The position numbers and the translations under genes are program-made. This document shows positions 27,001 to 40,800 of a DNA stretch of 64,000 nt, in pieces. Source of the stretch: Sitta carolinensis. Lineage: Eukaryota; Chordata; Aves; Passeriformes; Sittidae. How positions within the stretch are numbered: the first letter of the stretch is position 1; each line of letters starts with the position of its first letter. The notes beneath the pieces were generated by a model. The model was not told the DNA's origin. It saw nothing but the letters and a program-made list of their open reading frames with translations, and did not search any database. The stretch covers positions 18,530,234 through 18,594,233 of the forward strand of contig JAVUNC010000019.1 in the NCBI GenBank assembly GCA_032173965.1. Direction: 5' to 3'.

Positions 27001-30000
27001 CCCTCGTGAACTGGGGAGGGTTGTCATTCACATCTAACACTTGGATGCTGACGTGTGTGAAGTTCTGGGGTGTGGCAGGAGAAAGCCATGACTCAGAAAG
27101 TGCACAGGTGTACAAATAAAAGGCAGTTCTGATAAAGCATAACTGGCTACTCCTTACCTGCCTCAGAGGCACTCCGTTATCAGATGCCACCAGGAGCAGC
27201 TCATACTTCTCTTTACTTTCTCGGTCTACAGAGCCAGTAACCAAAATGGTTCCATCCTAGAGAAGGCAAGGGTTCAATGCACAGATCATTTGGAGAACTC
27301 TTGTACACTGAATTCTCAAAAGGGATGAGGGATTGAAATAATCTCCTTTGGGCTAGTTCACATTCCAAGCAGCACCTGACCAGGAATGGCTTGGTTTTTG
27401 AATACCAACATAGATTTCCAACCTACGGGGCATGTGCTGGTTGTGATGTGTACTAGAATGGTACTGCCTACTCTTTTTTACCTGAAGCCAAGTCACTTCA
27501 TGAACAGCAGGATCTAAATCTTCTTTTTAGCCTTTTTGGTTTTTACCTTTTTCCCTTTGTTTTTACCCAAACCCTTACCTGCCGACACTGTATGGATTAT
27601 CTCCATCCTCAGCTGACAAGTGATAAGTAATTCTTGCATTCTCTCCCTCATCCAAATCTGTAGCAGTCACATGTCCAACTGTAGTGGAATTATTCAACAT
27701 GTATTCCCCTTCCAGAACCTCAAAACTGTATGGCTGATTCTGAAACTCAGGGTTGTTATCATTGACATCCAGAACAGTGATGTGGAACAAGGCGCTTGAA
27801 TTAAGCCCATTTATTACATTATCAACTGCCCACACCTAACAAAGTAAGGAAAAAAATGTAATTTTAGTTGACTGCATTGTCATTTTAAGCTCTTATAAAG
27901 ATATAAAAAGGCATTCAAGGGAATGAAGTAGAGATGAGCCAAAGCTGCAGAGTGTCTCCCCAAATTTACTTGTAAAGTGAATCGGATGTAGTCTCCCTGT
28001 CCAGTTCTGTGTCATTCCTTAATGAAAGTGTTCCAGGGAAATCCACAGTAAAGAAGTGCTGTTGAAAACAAAGTATCCCTGAGAAAAGCCAGCCTAAAAA
28101 GAAAACATTGTTCGTGTAAGTTTAACGCTACTAAGGCTTAAGTTCAAAAAAACAATCTTAATAACACCTGACTTTTTTATAAGACTTCTCATTACTGAAT
28201 CACAAGTGATTTGCCAGGTTTATTAAATGAAATCCTGCACCCTGAACTATTGGAATCATAGACTTCTTTGGCAAACAGGAACTGGGCTGTGTGGAAGCAC
28301 TTATGGGCTTCCCTATTTGGGTCCTACACATTCTGGCTCCCTAAAGCTCTCCAAGACTTATCCCCATGTTGAAAAAGGCAGCAAAACAGAGTTCAGTGGA
28401 GTATGAACTGAGTATTTATCCCAATTTAAAACTGACATGAGCAAGAATAATATTGCAATCTAGAAATCTCTTCCTCCAAAGCATCTCCCCAGCACCACTG
28501 CTACATGCAAAATGTCTTTATAAAACAAGGGGAGAAAGAAACCACTTGTTACAAAGTAGAGGGACTTGCAATTCCTTTTATAGAAGAAACAATTCTATCA
28601 GGGTTACAAATTGCCTCTTGCTCTGACTAACTGAGACTAAAGTTAAGTTTACCGAATTAATCAAGCAACATTCAATCAGAAACTATTATTTTGACATAAG
28701 AAACAATAAGACAATTTTAAAAAGAAATCTATTCTTTGTCTGGCGTGATGCATTTATCTCACATGTACATTAACAGAACCAAACACCTCTTCCTATCCTG
28801 GGTCACTAGGCAGTGGGAGAGAAGTTCTCCCCATCTTCTCTGATATGGCCACTAAACTGGTTTGGGTTGGGAAGGTTTACTGCTGGCTCCAGAGCAAGCA
28901 TGACAAAGTTTTCATGAACCATAATAGACTTAGCACCAACCATCTAAGAAGTCTCCTTTTGCCCATTTACTACTATGTTTTTTTTGCAGGTTAATAGAGA
29001 AAAACACGTCACTTTGATTTATCAGGATGAGATTAATGTGGTACCTACCTTGTCCTTGTCAGCAACACTGAATGTGTAGACAGGACTCCCCTTCAGATGG
29101 TTTTCAAACACAAAAACATCATAAGCCGCTTGACTGAATTCTGGTGGGTTATCATTGACATCTTCTACCTGAACAACTACAAGTGTTTCAGTGCTCAGAG
29201 TTGGCTGACCTCCATCTGATGCCTTCACTCTCACTTTAAACTCATTAATGGTTTCATAATCCAGCTGCCTGCTCAGGCTGAGCTGGCCCGTGCTGGAGTC
29301 GATGAGGAACATCGGGGAGGAGGTTTGAGGCTGCTGGTCAATGATTTGGTACGACACGAGGGCATTGGCCCCAGCATCCTGATCAGTAGCAGACAGTGTC
29401 AGCAGGGCACTTCCCAGCTCTTGGTCTTCAGGGACCTTCACTTCATACCTGCTCAAGTTGAAGACCGGGGCGTTGTCGTTCACGTCATCGACGACGACGG
29501 TCAGGTTGAGCGCTGTAGATTGCACGGGTTGGCCTTGGTCACTGGCAATCACAGTTAAGTTATAGAAGCCTTGTTCTTCTCTGTCCAGCACCTTTTGCAG
29601 CCAAATGAATCCTGAACTGTCAATGTCCATTTTTCCTTCTCCTCCCTTCAGAGTGTAAACCACCAATCCATTAAAGCCCTCATCCCTGTCCGTGGCTGAC
29701 ACGCTGGTGACGTTGGTGCCCACCGACGCGTTCTCCGCAATGGTAACAGTGGGGTTGGTTACACCAAACACAGGGCTGTTATCATTGATGTCTGTAACTC
29801 TGATAAGCACTGTGGCATAGTCAGCAGTGCTTCCATCTGACAAGGAAATATTGAGTGTGTAATTTTTCTGGGATTCGTAGTCCAGTTTGGTTCTTGTGGA
29901 GATGACTCCTTTGTCATCAATGACAAATGGAGCAGATTCTGTCAGCACCCGAAACTCTACTGTTATATGAGGATTTAAAGCCTTGTACTCGACCTGTGTA

Positions 30001-31819
30001 AGAACAGCATATCATCAAGAAAGGAATTAAAACACATAAACCACTGTCTGAAAAAGAATAGCAGTTTTTAACTATGTCCAGACTCATTTTATGGTTGATA
30101 ATGTGGATTGATATCAACTTACGGTTAATACCCTGTCTTGATTTTTACTTCTTTGAATGAATTTTCATTCAGATACTTATTAACTTCACAGATTCTTTAA
30201 AAAAATAAAGATCAAGCCTCAATATACATAAAAATGCAGAGAGGACTGCCTTTTATTAAAATGTGAATATATGTAACACAGAATAAAAATAACAGACTGC
30301 ACTTTAACCTTTGGTTCTGCCTTTCTTTACATGAAAAAAAAAGGGGGAAATTAACTCAAGATGTCTATAAATCAAAACTCTAAAACACATTACCTTCTCA
30401 CTGCTTTGATATGAAACTTCCCCTGTATGTTCAGACCTTCATCCAAGAAGGAGCTATCTTGCATTCTGGTGCTCTGCTTGTCTGAGCATTTTATTTGATC
30501 AAAATGAAGAGCAAGTTCTAGGGCCTTCTTTGAAATTGCCTTTAGGACATTTCTCCGATGGGAATTCTCATATCATGTCACAAGATTTTACATTTATCAC
30601 CAAGAGATGAGGGAATATTTCCTACCCCAAAATTAGAGCCACTAAACCCTTTGAAGGGTGTCCAAAGCCAACAGAGGGCTATACATGAAAATTCACTTTC
30701 TCAAGCACTTCTGGGGTTCATTTTGTTTGATTTGGAGATCTGCTTTGGGGGGGTTTTTGGGTTTTTTAAAATGCTAAATGGTAGCAGATACTGTTTAAAT
30801 ATTTGCAAAGGTTTAACTGGAAGCAAACCACCTTTGTGAGTGATAAGCTTTATCTGAGGAATATACTGCATTGATATGTAGAACATGCAGTATCTAGTTC
30901 TCCATAATTCAGGGAGATATGGGTATTTAGAGCACAGCTATTACAAAATTGGGATTTTCTTAGAGCTGCCCTAGCCTATATAGAGAAAGAATGAAGTTCT
31001 TCTTACTTGTACTACTTCAACAGGATCAACCAGCTCTTCTTCCACAGACACATTGTATATTTTCTGAACAAACTGTGGTCTGGAATCTCCAACTGCAAAG
31101 ATTTCTACTGGCACTGATGAACTTCTTGGAAAGGTCCCACCTGCAAGCAAAAGGAAACAATTTTTCAGCAGATGCACAAGACACCTATTGCCCACCCCCC
31201 CAAAAAAAAAAAAAAACAAAAAAAACCAAAACACTTTTCTGTGGGTACTGCCTTTTTTTATATTTAATCCTTAGTGCTGCTGTCATGGTACTGCCTCAGA
31301 GGTTCTCACCAAGACCACAGATAAAGGATGGACTGAGCAATCCCTTTTGTACACATATTCCCCACAAGACACATCTTATCCACATGACCCTAAATTTGAA
31401 GACACAGAGCTCATATTGACCAAATCATAGAAAAATCACAAGGCTGAAAACCACTTTGTATTCTCATTACACCAGGAGTGGGATGCTATTCTTAGGCTAC
31501 ATTTATTCCTGCCCTTATTCAGGTCATGAATATTCACTGAATTCTCTGTTATTCTTTTAAAACAAAGAAACCCCAATAACTATGGCTAAGGAAATGCTGT
31601 TCATGCTGATCATCCTAAAAATGGACTTGGCATCTCCAGTTCACCCACATGAATGTGCAAATAATGACCAAAATACTCAGCATATTTTACTTTCCTTTTA
31701 CTCCTTATTGACTGATGTGAGAGTTGTAAATTTCTGACCTCTGCTTGAATTTCTGTTTCCTATGCTGGGCAACACCAGTCAGTAAGTTAAAGGAAGATGT
31801 GATTACATGTGTGTTAATA

Positions 31820-31854
<35 letters not shown>

Positions 31855-34800
31855 ATATAAATATAATATATATAATCCAGACATTATTTCACATGTTCTT
31901 CCCACAGCCATAAAGAATACAGATTTGCTATAGCACCATCAGCAGGAACAGTTTTACCAGAGATGCAGCAATTATTCTGGATAAATAAGACAGTTTCTTA
32001 TCTTCAACAAACAAGAGCAGATAAAATATATGGTATTCTTTAAACAAAGCCTGTGAACCTATTTGACAACATTCCTTCAAAACAAAACCAAAATTCATCA
32101 CCAGGAATAGCTGTGTTGACCAGTACTAAAGTCCCTGTCTTACCATCAGTAGCTGTTATCCACAAGACAAACTTCTTAAGCTCGTTGATTCCTAATGGGA
32201 TTACTGTTTTTAAACTGATTTGTCCTGTGGATGTATCCAATTCAAAGTGTCCATCTTCATTGCCACCAGCTAAGATGAAGCTTATCTCTCCATTTATACC
32301 ATCATCTGGATCAGAAGCAGCAACCTGGAGGGAAAAAAAAGATTTTACTCTATGTTCTGTGCTTTTATCAAATTTTCTCCCACTTTACATATACATGAAA
32401 ATCAGGTAAATATAGCTGCAGTTAAATTTGGTTGTACCTTTGACTGTCCACTTCCTATGTAATTCCTGGGTTAAACCTCAGCAACAAAGTTTGCACACAC
32501 ACAATATCATTGCAGCAGCATAAGCAAAATCCTGTTCCTGTGGAATTCATGTGAATTACACCAAGTTTGTATCTCAGAGAATTGGTATCTCAGAGAATCC
32601 AAAGGCTCTGGAGGCAGATGGTTCAAGAGATTTCATCAGGAGCCATGAAATCTGCACATCTGGGTATGAGCATTGATAGTGACTCCCTATAGATCTCAAC
32701 TCCTATTTCCTGTTTTATTTAGTTAACTAGGTTACTATGTTAGAAAAAATATATTGGATCTAAAAATTATCCCCAGGCTCCAGCATTCAGCAGCCTTTCA
32801 AAAATGTTGTGCCATTATTTGAGTTCCTGGACTCTAACAACATTCAGTTTTTATTAAACACCTTACAATAACTAAATTCAAGAATCTTATTTTCTGTCAC
32901 TAATTTGTGGAATTCTGGCTGCTGGTGCACAGTACAGAATAAAAATAATTTATAATTTATTCCCGATCTGGGATGTGATTTAAGGACACTGTGATTATGG
33001 AATATCAATAGCTCTGAAATGAAAGGTGGATTGTTTCTGAACTGAGAGCTGTTCCAAAAAGATCCCCTGCTCAACAGAATTGCTTCACAAGTTTAAGCAA
33101 GGACTCATGCATGCATTCAACTCAAAAATGCTATTTTTGCTTAGTATTTCTAGTACCTGAAGAATGGCCATTCCTGCAGTCATGTTGAGGAAAATCTCTT
33201 GTCTATATGGTGTATCTCTAAAGGTTGGGCTGTTGTCATTTTCATCCAGCAGCACTATGTTGATAGGAGAGGTCACCTCTTTGTGAGGTGACAAATGGTC
33301 TCTAGCAGTGACCTGCAAAAACAGTGCAGTTAGAAGACTTCTTCAAAGGCATGTTGTGGAAGTAGTAAAAAGGATGAGTGAGAATTACAAGCTGAGGAAA
33401 CTATCAGCAGTGGTATTTCTCTTCAAGAACACTGCTGTCAAAGTCTGGATTTGTTTCTTCAGTTAAGCTGCTGACCCATACTCAAGGTCCAGGCTCCTGC
33501 CAGGACAGATCAGGTCTCACCTGTTGGCCTCAGGTTCCCTTGGAATTAGCAGTCTTTATTACCTGTAGGTGAATAGAGGGTACTCTCTCCCTGTCCAGCA
33601 GAGTGGAGTCCCTCACAGTTAGGATCCCAGCTGGGCTCAGCTGGAAGGGACTGTCGTCTGGAGTGAGACTGAGTGTTCCCTGGAAGCCTCCCTGCAAACA
33701 GGAAAGACATTAGTTATTACACTCACTGAACTCTGCCTTAGGATGCTTTCTTCTTATTTTCCATGCGGAGAAGATGAAATTGCCTGGTTAATTGAGGTTA
33801 CAGCTCCAAAACAACAAAACTATAAAAAGAGAGAGAAGCAAACAACATGGAAAAAATAACATGCAGGCTGAGAGTGACTTGCAGCTTTGTGTTCGTTTTG
33901 CAGTTCTGCACTTCCAGATTTGGCACCCTATGCAAACCAGAGGAGTTCCAAAGAGAGACAAAACTTATTCTTTGTCTGCAATACTCTACCCATTAAAGAA
34001 GTGAAACTAAGTTTGCTTTGCTTAAGCATATTTTGGTAGTCAGAAAAAAAAATTCTATTCACAATATCTGCATAACACAACTGCATTTTGTATTTCAGAA
34101 ATGCAGTATTTGTAGCAGCCATAAAACCATTGTCTTTTTACCTCATCTTGGTCAGTCGCTGTTATTTGAAGAACTTCCATCCCATTTGGGAAATTTTCTG
34201 GAAGTGAGACCTCATAACTTGCTTGTGACAGTACTGGAGCATTGTCATTCTCATCTCCAATAGCAACCAGAACTACTGCATCAGCTGTTTTGAAAATCTT
34301 GTCTTGCTGAGCTGCCTAGAAAACAGAGTTTACAGCTGTAAATTCCATGCCCTGAGAACAACAAGCTTAACACAAGGCCATGACAACTTCATATTTATTC
34401 AATTTTTCTTTTATTTTGGTTTTTAAATGGCAGGATGGAGCCTTGATACCAATGACTATGAGAAATGCTGTTAACAGCAACTTGGATTTACAGATTATTT
34501 TCTGAAATTGAGACTAAAATACCAAAACAATCTCTACCTGAATGACCACCACAAGATTTGGACATATTTCTCTGTTGATTGAGGTCTTGACTTCCAACAC
34601 TCCAGCATCATTAATTGAAAAACTGTTGTTATAGGCTGGGGGATTCACTGAAAAGCAACAAATTGGGAAGGGTTAATGAGAATGAACCAGAACTGGATGT
34701 TTGATCTGTCCTGTGTATGAGTGTTAACTTCTTAGCCACAGAAAAAAGGAACATTAAAGGCTGTTTTTCAAACACTTTGTCCTCAAAACAGTTCCTAGGA

Positions 34801-37800
34801 AATTCACTCATACTTCAAGGGTGTCAACTTAAGCATTTCACAAGCTTTTGGCAATTTCTTTAGGAAGAGGAATGGCTCCTGATGGAATTCTCTCTCTAGA
34901 TGGTCCTGAATGGAAATTCTTTGATCAAATTGAAGCCTCTAGAGTGGCTTACACTGGAAATCAGGAATTAATTTTTGTTCCTTGGGAGGAGGGTAAGAAC
35001 TTCTAAACATTTTGGAAGTAGCTGGACCCTGCAATAATGACTGAGATTAGGCTGGTTTAGCTTGTGGAGCAGCACTGCAGTGAAGCTGAGGGCACTTCAA
35101 GACATCTGAATGGACCCTGCACTTCCATATCATTCCCTCAAGTAACAGGTAGATTAATCATCCTGGATTACTGTGCCAATGTCTAGAAGAAAATAAAGGC
35201 TCTTACCTAGTTTGATGCTGTAAATTATTTTTTCATTTATACCTTTGTCTCCATCTTGTGCCAAGATCTCTGGGAGAACAGCCAGAGGACCCACCTAGAA
35301 AACATACGTTAACTTGAATATCTTGAAGAAAACCCCACACATTAACTTCAAGTCTTTCATTACATAAGTCACACTTTTGATTAAAGAAACAAGAAACCAG
35401 TATTTAATCAACATGATCCAGAAAAAAGTTCTTTCTTTGCCCTATGTGCTTTACAGAGGAAAATGATGACCAAGTACTTGATGCATCCACTGTGTTTAAG
35501 AATTATAAAGATTATGAAGCTGCAGTCACAAATGGAATTTATGCTAAGAACATTGACTGTGTCAGTTCCATTCCTCTCCTGGAAAACAACACACAAGTCT
35601 ATACTGCAGCCCATATAAAAACAGTAATTTAAAAGATAAAAACATTTTACAAGGGCTAGAATTATTCCTTTCAGAGAATTAAAGATGAACTTCTAACAAA
35701 AGGAACACTGGAGGTGTAACTCTAAAATATCTGTGATTTAAAATACGTTAATATGAAATAATGACATAGAAATAGGGATAATAATGAACCTTTTTAATTT
35801 TAGTGGATTACTCTGATGATACTATACTGGTTTTCTTTTTTCTTAATACATAGAGAAACCTGAGTCAAAGAAATACATCCTATTAAAAAAATCTCCACTC
35901 TATATAGAAAATAATGTTACAAAAGTAATATAGACCATGGATGGATTGCCATTCAGGTCCTTATTTTTGCTCACTGGATTGTAATGCTATATGAAGGAAT
36001 TACACTAATTAAAACTAATTTCAGGACTGATAGCCAGTTGCCCTTTGAATTTTACATTAAAAGCCCCGTTAAAACAGGAATTTGTTTGGGTTTTTTTCCC
36101 TTTTCTTTCTTTTTTTAAAAAAAATTTGCCCCAAAAGACAAAATTTTGTATTTCTATCACAGAAAATTCTCTGTTTCATATAATACATGGCCTGTTTATC
36201 TGGTAGTTGGAGGTCTACAGCTGATATCTTTTTCACTCGTCAGCACAGGGGAAAGCAGCTCCATCCATCTTAAGCTGCTCAGGGAGGAAAAATCCTTGGA
36301 AGAAAAGTCCTATGGATAGGGTTAACTATTTACAGCAGCATTCAGTGAAAGAGCTTTTACCTGGTTTTCACTGATATTCCCATTGTACACGGATTGACTG
36401 AAATAGGGATTCAATGTATCATAATCTCGTATATTAATTATTAATGATGCAGTGGTACTCTGGTTTCCAAATTTTTCCTGCATCACAAGGGAAAGAAGAA
36501 AATAAGAACCACTGTTGTGAAAAAGAAACATATCTCAGTGGAAAATACAGCAGAATATTATTACATATATTTTGGAGCATTTTTAACCTGGGAATTCTCA
36601 GCTGTCAGATTTTTCCATTTCTGGAATCCAATCAACAGGTAATCTTTCTTAAGTTTCTCATTTTCTATCAGGCACATAGAATACAGAATAGTACATTTGC
36701 TACAGCTGTACAATTTTCTAGCTATCACAATAATCCTAGCAAAACTTTTTCTCTTAAGTTCTAAAAGGAAATGAAGGCAAATACATACTAAAATCCCAAA
36801 GAAGACAAACTACACAACCTGGTCAGATGCAGCAAAAATATGAGAGATCTGCCAGAAGGAATAGGTGAATATATGTTACTATAGAGGAGAATGAATACAT
36901 ACAATATTTATACTTAGAAAAATACAGAAAGAAACTTGGGCTGGTATTTGAGAGGAAACAAACAATGGCTGAAATATTAAGAATGTGCTACTTTGTCTCC
37001 AGTATAAACCAAGGTGCAGATAGAACTTTTGGATTGGGAGCTCCCACAGCTGTGAATTTGTAGAAACTGGGATGCTATAAAACAAAGGAACTATCATTGT
37101 AAAACTACTGTGTGTCTCATTCTTTTAATTTGTATCATACCTTTGCTTGGACTGTTAAATTGAAAAAGTTGACCTCGTTGTAATCCAGTGGTTTTCTCAC
37201 CGTGACGTTTCCATCGCCTTCCCTTACAGAAAAGTAATCAGAGTTTGGGCCCTATTGAATGAATAAATCAAATCTTTTAGATGAGTGATGGTGAAATACA
37301 TTCTCTTTTCTCTTTTTTTCACTTTTATTATTGGACTGTTTTCCTAAAGATGCAGGAACGTCTCAACCACCACCAATAAAAAGAGAAAGGCTGATCCTCC
37401 TCCACACATTCTATTGCCTCCCCTGTCAACACCTATAGAATTTCTATCTGATTTATCTTATCCTATGGCACACAGGGCAATGGCATCAGCTGCCCTTTAC
37501 CAGCTATAAAAGGAGCAGAGACAAGCTCAGATGTGAAGATTTCTACTGCAGATATCTAAATTTAGTTGAAATTATCTTACTTCAGTTGGCTTGAGGACTG
37601 GAGACCAACAGCAAATCAAATACAAACTGTAAAAAGAGGGGAAACAGCTCTCCCTCCTGCTACTGCAAAGGACCACTGAGTTCCTTAGCTGCAGCTGGAG
37701 TGCCATAAATCATTCCACAAATGATAAGAAATAAGATTCAGGCCTCACTGCATGCCAGGCTGATCCTGTGGTATAATTTGAAAGGTCTCTTGGATGTTTT

Positions 37801-40800
37801 GCAGATTTTTAATCTTCACAGTGCAAGGGAGCATGCTGGGATCAGGTCCCAGGCTATGGATCTATGAAACTCAAACTCATGTTCACAGTTGCCAACTCAC
37901 AAAGGGCACTCACCCAAAGACTGTAAGTAAGGAGGTTGAATTGTGGTGAAAAGTCTTCATCTTTAGCTTCCACTTTTATAACGGTGGAATTAATTTCAGC
38001 TACCTAAGAGGAAATAAAGATCATCAAATACTCAGTTACAAGCCTTTTCCCACATCCTTCCTAACTTGAGGCAGGAAAGTTGTGCCACCTGCTTAGCAAA
38101 TCACCTCTCATTGCTATTTTTGGCTGGGAATGTTTATCCATCACCCCACTGCCCCAGATGTATGTGCAGCCCAGCCTTTCTTTTCCACACCCACAGGGAG
38201 CAGCAGATGAATCCCATAAGGGTGCACATAATGAACTAATCTCAGTGTGGTCACAATTACAACCTCCCCAAAATGTAATTCAAAAGTATCCCAGGAACAA
38301 AGTATCAGCATTTGCCATAACCCACCTCTGATACTGAAGCACTATAATTAGCTTGCTGAAATTCTGGAGCATTGTCATTTACGTCTATCAATTCTACATG
38401 CCGTTCGTTCTTGATCTCATCAGTCTTTGTAGTGGAAGAAATGACAACAGTGAGGTAGCAGCATTCTGTTAATATTTAATTTCATCTACAATGAGATCCT
38501 CAAAGAGACACCCTTCCATTAAACTACCATGTAGCATTAGAGAATAGAGGGTATTAGACTACTGTTCCTAAAATTAACTTTTTAAAATTTACCTTAGTTT
38601 TCTGTAACAGAAACACTTCTTTCAATCAGCACATTTCAACAGATTATCTTCTACAAGGTACTTTGAATTCCCTGCATCATAGCTTTCAATGAAACAGTAT
38701 TGCAGAAAATAATCATTTGCATTAAGTTAGACAATAAATACAGTTGAGAAAGCATGGTTTGTACTCACTGCTCCAATCCTTTGGCAAACAATAACGTACC
38801 AGATCATTATACCCTAAAATCGAACAAACAAGCCAATAAATAATATAATCAATGAACTAATGATCAGCAAAGATATTTTTTGCCAAAATTATACACAATT
38901 ACTTCGAGTACTTGAATTCTCAGCTGTGCTCTACCAAAACACTTCGCTTAAAATGAACACTTTGTAATTATTTTGCTCTATATTATAAAGTTTATTTGAC
39001 TGCCATTCCTCTACTATTGATACCCACCTACCCAGATCTCACCATCCCCCTATGCCTGACTGCCCTCCTCAAAAAACAAGTTGACAGAGAATAGAGGAGA
39101 ACATGTGCAAGAAGCATAAAAAGTGTTTGAATCCATTTGGGAAATAGCCAAGTGAGAAATGCAAATGTAAAAAAAAAAAAAAAAAAAAAAAATCACAAGT
39201 ACATTTTTATCCATTACAAACCCTGATTGTAACAGTGTTTTTTACAATATGTTTGGTCCAGGTCTGTCAGGTACAGTGCTTCTCTGAGATGGCAGTGCCC
39301 AAATCCAGTGCTACTCTGAAACAGCACTTGTATAATAAATTGTCTCTATTTACTCTGCAGTACTACACCATTTTTGTATTCAGAGGCAACTTCAACCAGG
39401 AAAAGCATTGATAATGCTTTCTAAATTCCTGGTAGTCCTCCAGAGCCAGAAGGAAAAAGGACCCTAGGAAGAAGGATCAATCCTTCTGTGCACCAAGCAA
39501 CAGAGGCCCATAAATCCATTGGTGTGTGAACTGCTTATGATTAAGGATTACTTTCTACCAAGTTATATCTGCTCAATCTCATTTTGATGAAATAATTCAT
39601 GCTCCTGAGAGGTGAGTTGAAAGGCAACTGGCACCTGTCATGATGCATGTTTACAGCTCTCAGTACTGTACACAACTAGGAAAGAACCTGTCTGGCTCTC
39701 AGATGACAGGAAAGATTAATTATAGGAAACTGAAGATATTTAACAGATATTAGTGAGAGGTAAATACTGAATTCTATTCAGACAAATCACTTTTTTGAAA
39801 TACCAGCTTGTACTGTAAGAGAATGAGCAATTAAAATGCATTATTTTAATGTTCTTTTTTTTCACTTGTTAAGAAAACCTTTCTCTCTAGGCTTTATATG
39901 CAGTAAAAATAATACCTCAAGAGCCTCAACATCCAATGCCTTAGTAGTCCTCACAGTTGCATTGCTAGATCCAGAATCATATAACAGCTCTACATAACTC
40001 AAGTGTTCAGGGAATATAGATGCTTGTAATTTCAGATGCACATAGGGTGGGATACCTGTAATCCATTCTACATCGCCTGTAAGAGAAAATGGAAGAAAAT
40101 AAGATTGTTTCATGGGAAAGAAATCCACAGGTTTGTTTCATATTGACAACTTGATTACTGGTGACTTTTGGTGACATTTTATATCATTTTGGCATTTTCA
40201 GCTACAGTGTAAGATCTGTTAAATTCCCTTGAAGTACCTTGTGCAAGTGTATTGATGTGTTTTTAAAACCACATAAACCAAATTTTTCCAATACAAAATA
40301 TATCCAGAATTAAAAAGGCCTAATTTACACCTAAATTTCCACCATTTTTTAAAAAATGGCTTTATGCTGCAAAACTTTTTTTCCCCACATTTACTGTGAA
40401 AATGCAATCAAAGTCAACCAGTTTAATCAAACTCATCAAGAGGCTGCATGGGATGAGTTTCAGTATTTTCCAAACACAAGAGACTTTCATACATTTTATC
40501 TGGATCTATCAGGCAGTAGAATCCAGTGTGAATCTAGATTCAGGTGGAAAGTGTGTGACTTTCCCTTAATGCATTCCTTTTTCTACAGGACACATACAAA
40601 ACACTGCAGCCTTCAAATCAATTCTTGTGAGATTTTCTACAGCCATGCATTTAGGAACAATTCTCCTGCAAATACGATGGCTTGTTTGTAATGATCAGGA
40701 TTCCTGTTAGACTGACTGTACTACTTGCTTGGTTAAACACCAAATCTGTTTGAAATGTATCCTTTTAAACCACCCAGCATGGTGTTACTGTCAATTTTAT

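Noticed and set aside
27481..27525. Extra cadherin exon reading EDLDPAVHEVTWLQ before GTAAAA
   Set aside because: Not needed by the EC10 pattern, does not correct the exon 18/19 phase, and has no acceptor in a workable frame.
29044..29048. Alternative donor after DKVG joining exon 17 in another phase
   Set aside because: It gives WLFSGILCFQQHFFTVD, which fits EC9 less well than AGFSQGYFVFNS, and still leaves the second frame break in exon 17.
39914..39916. Donor GTATTA as the end of cadherin exon 3
   Set aside because: It leaves phase 0, which exon 4 cannot use without a stop or a poor sequence, and it truncates the LDxE strand.
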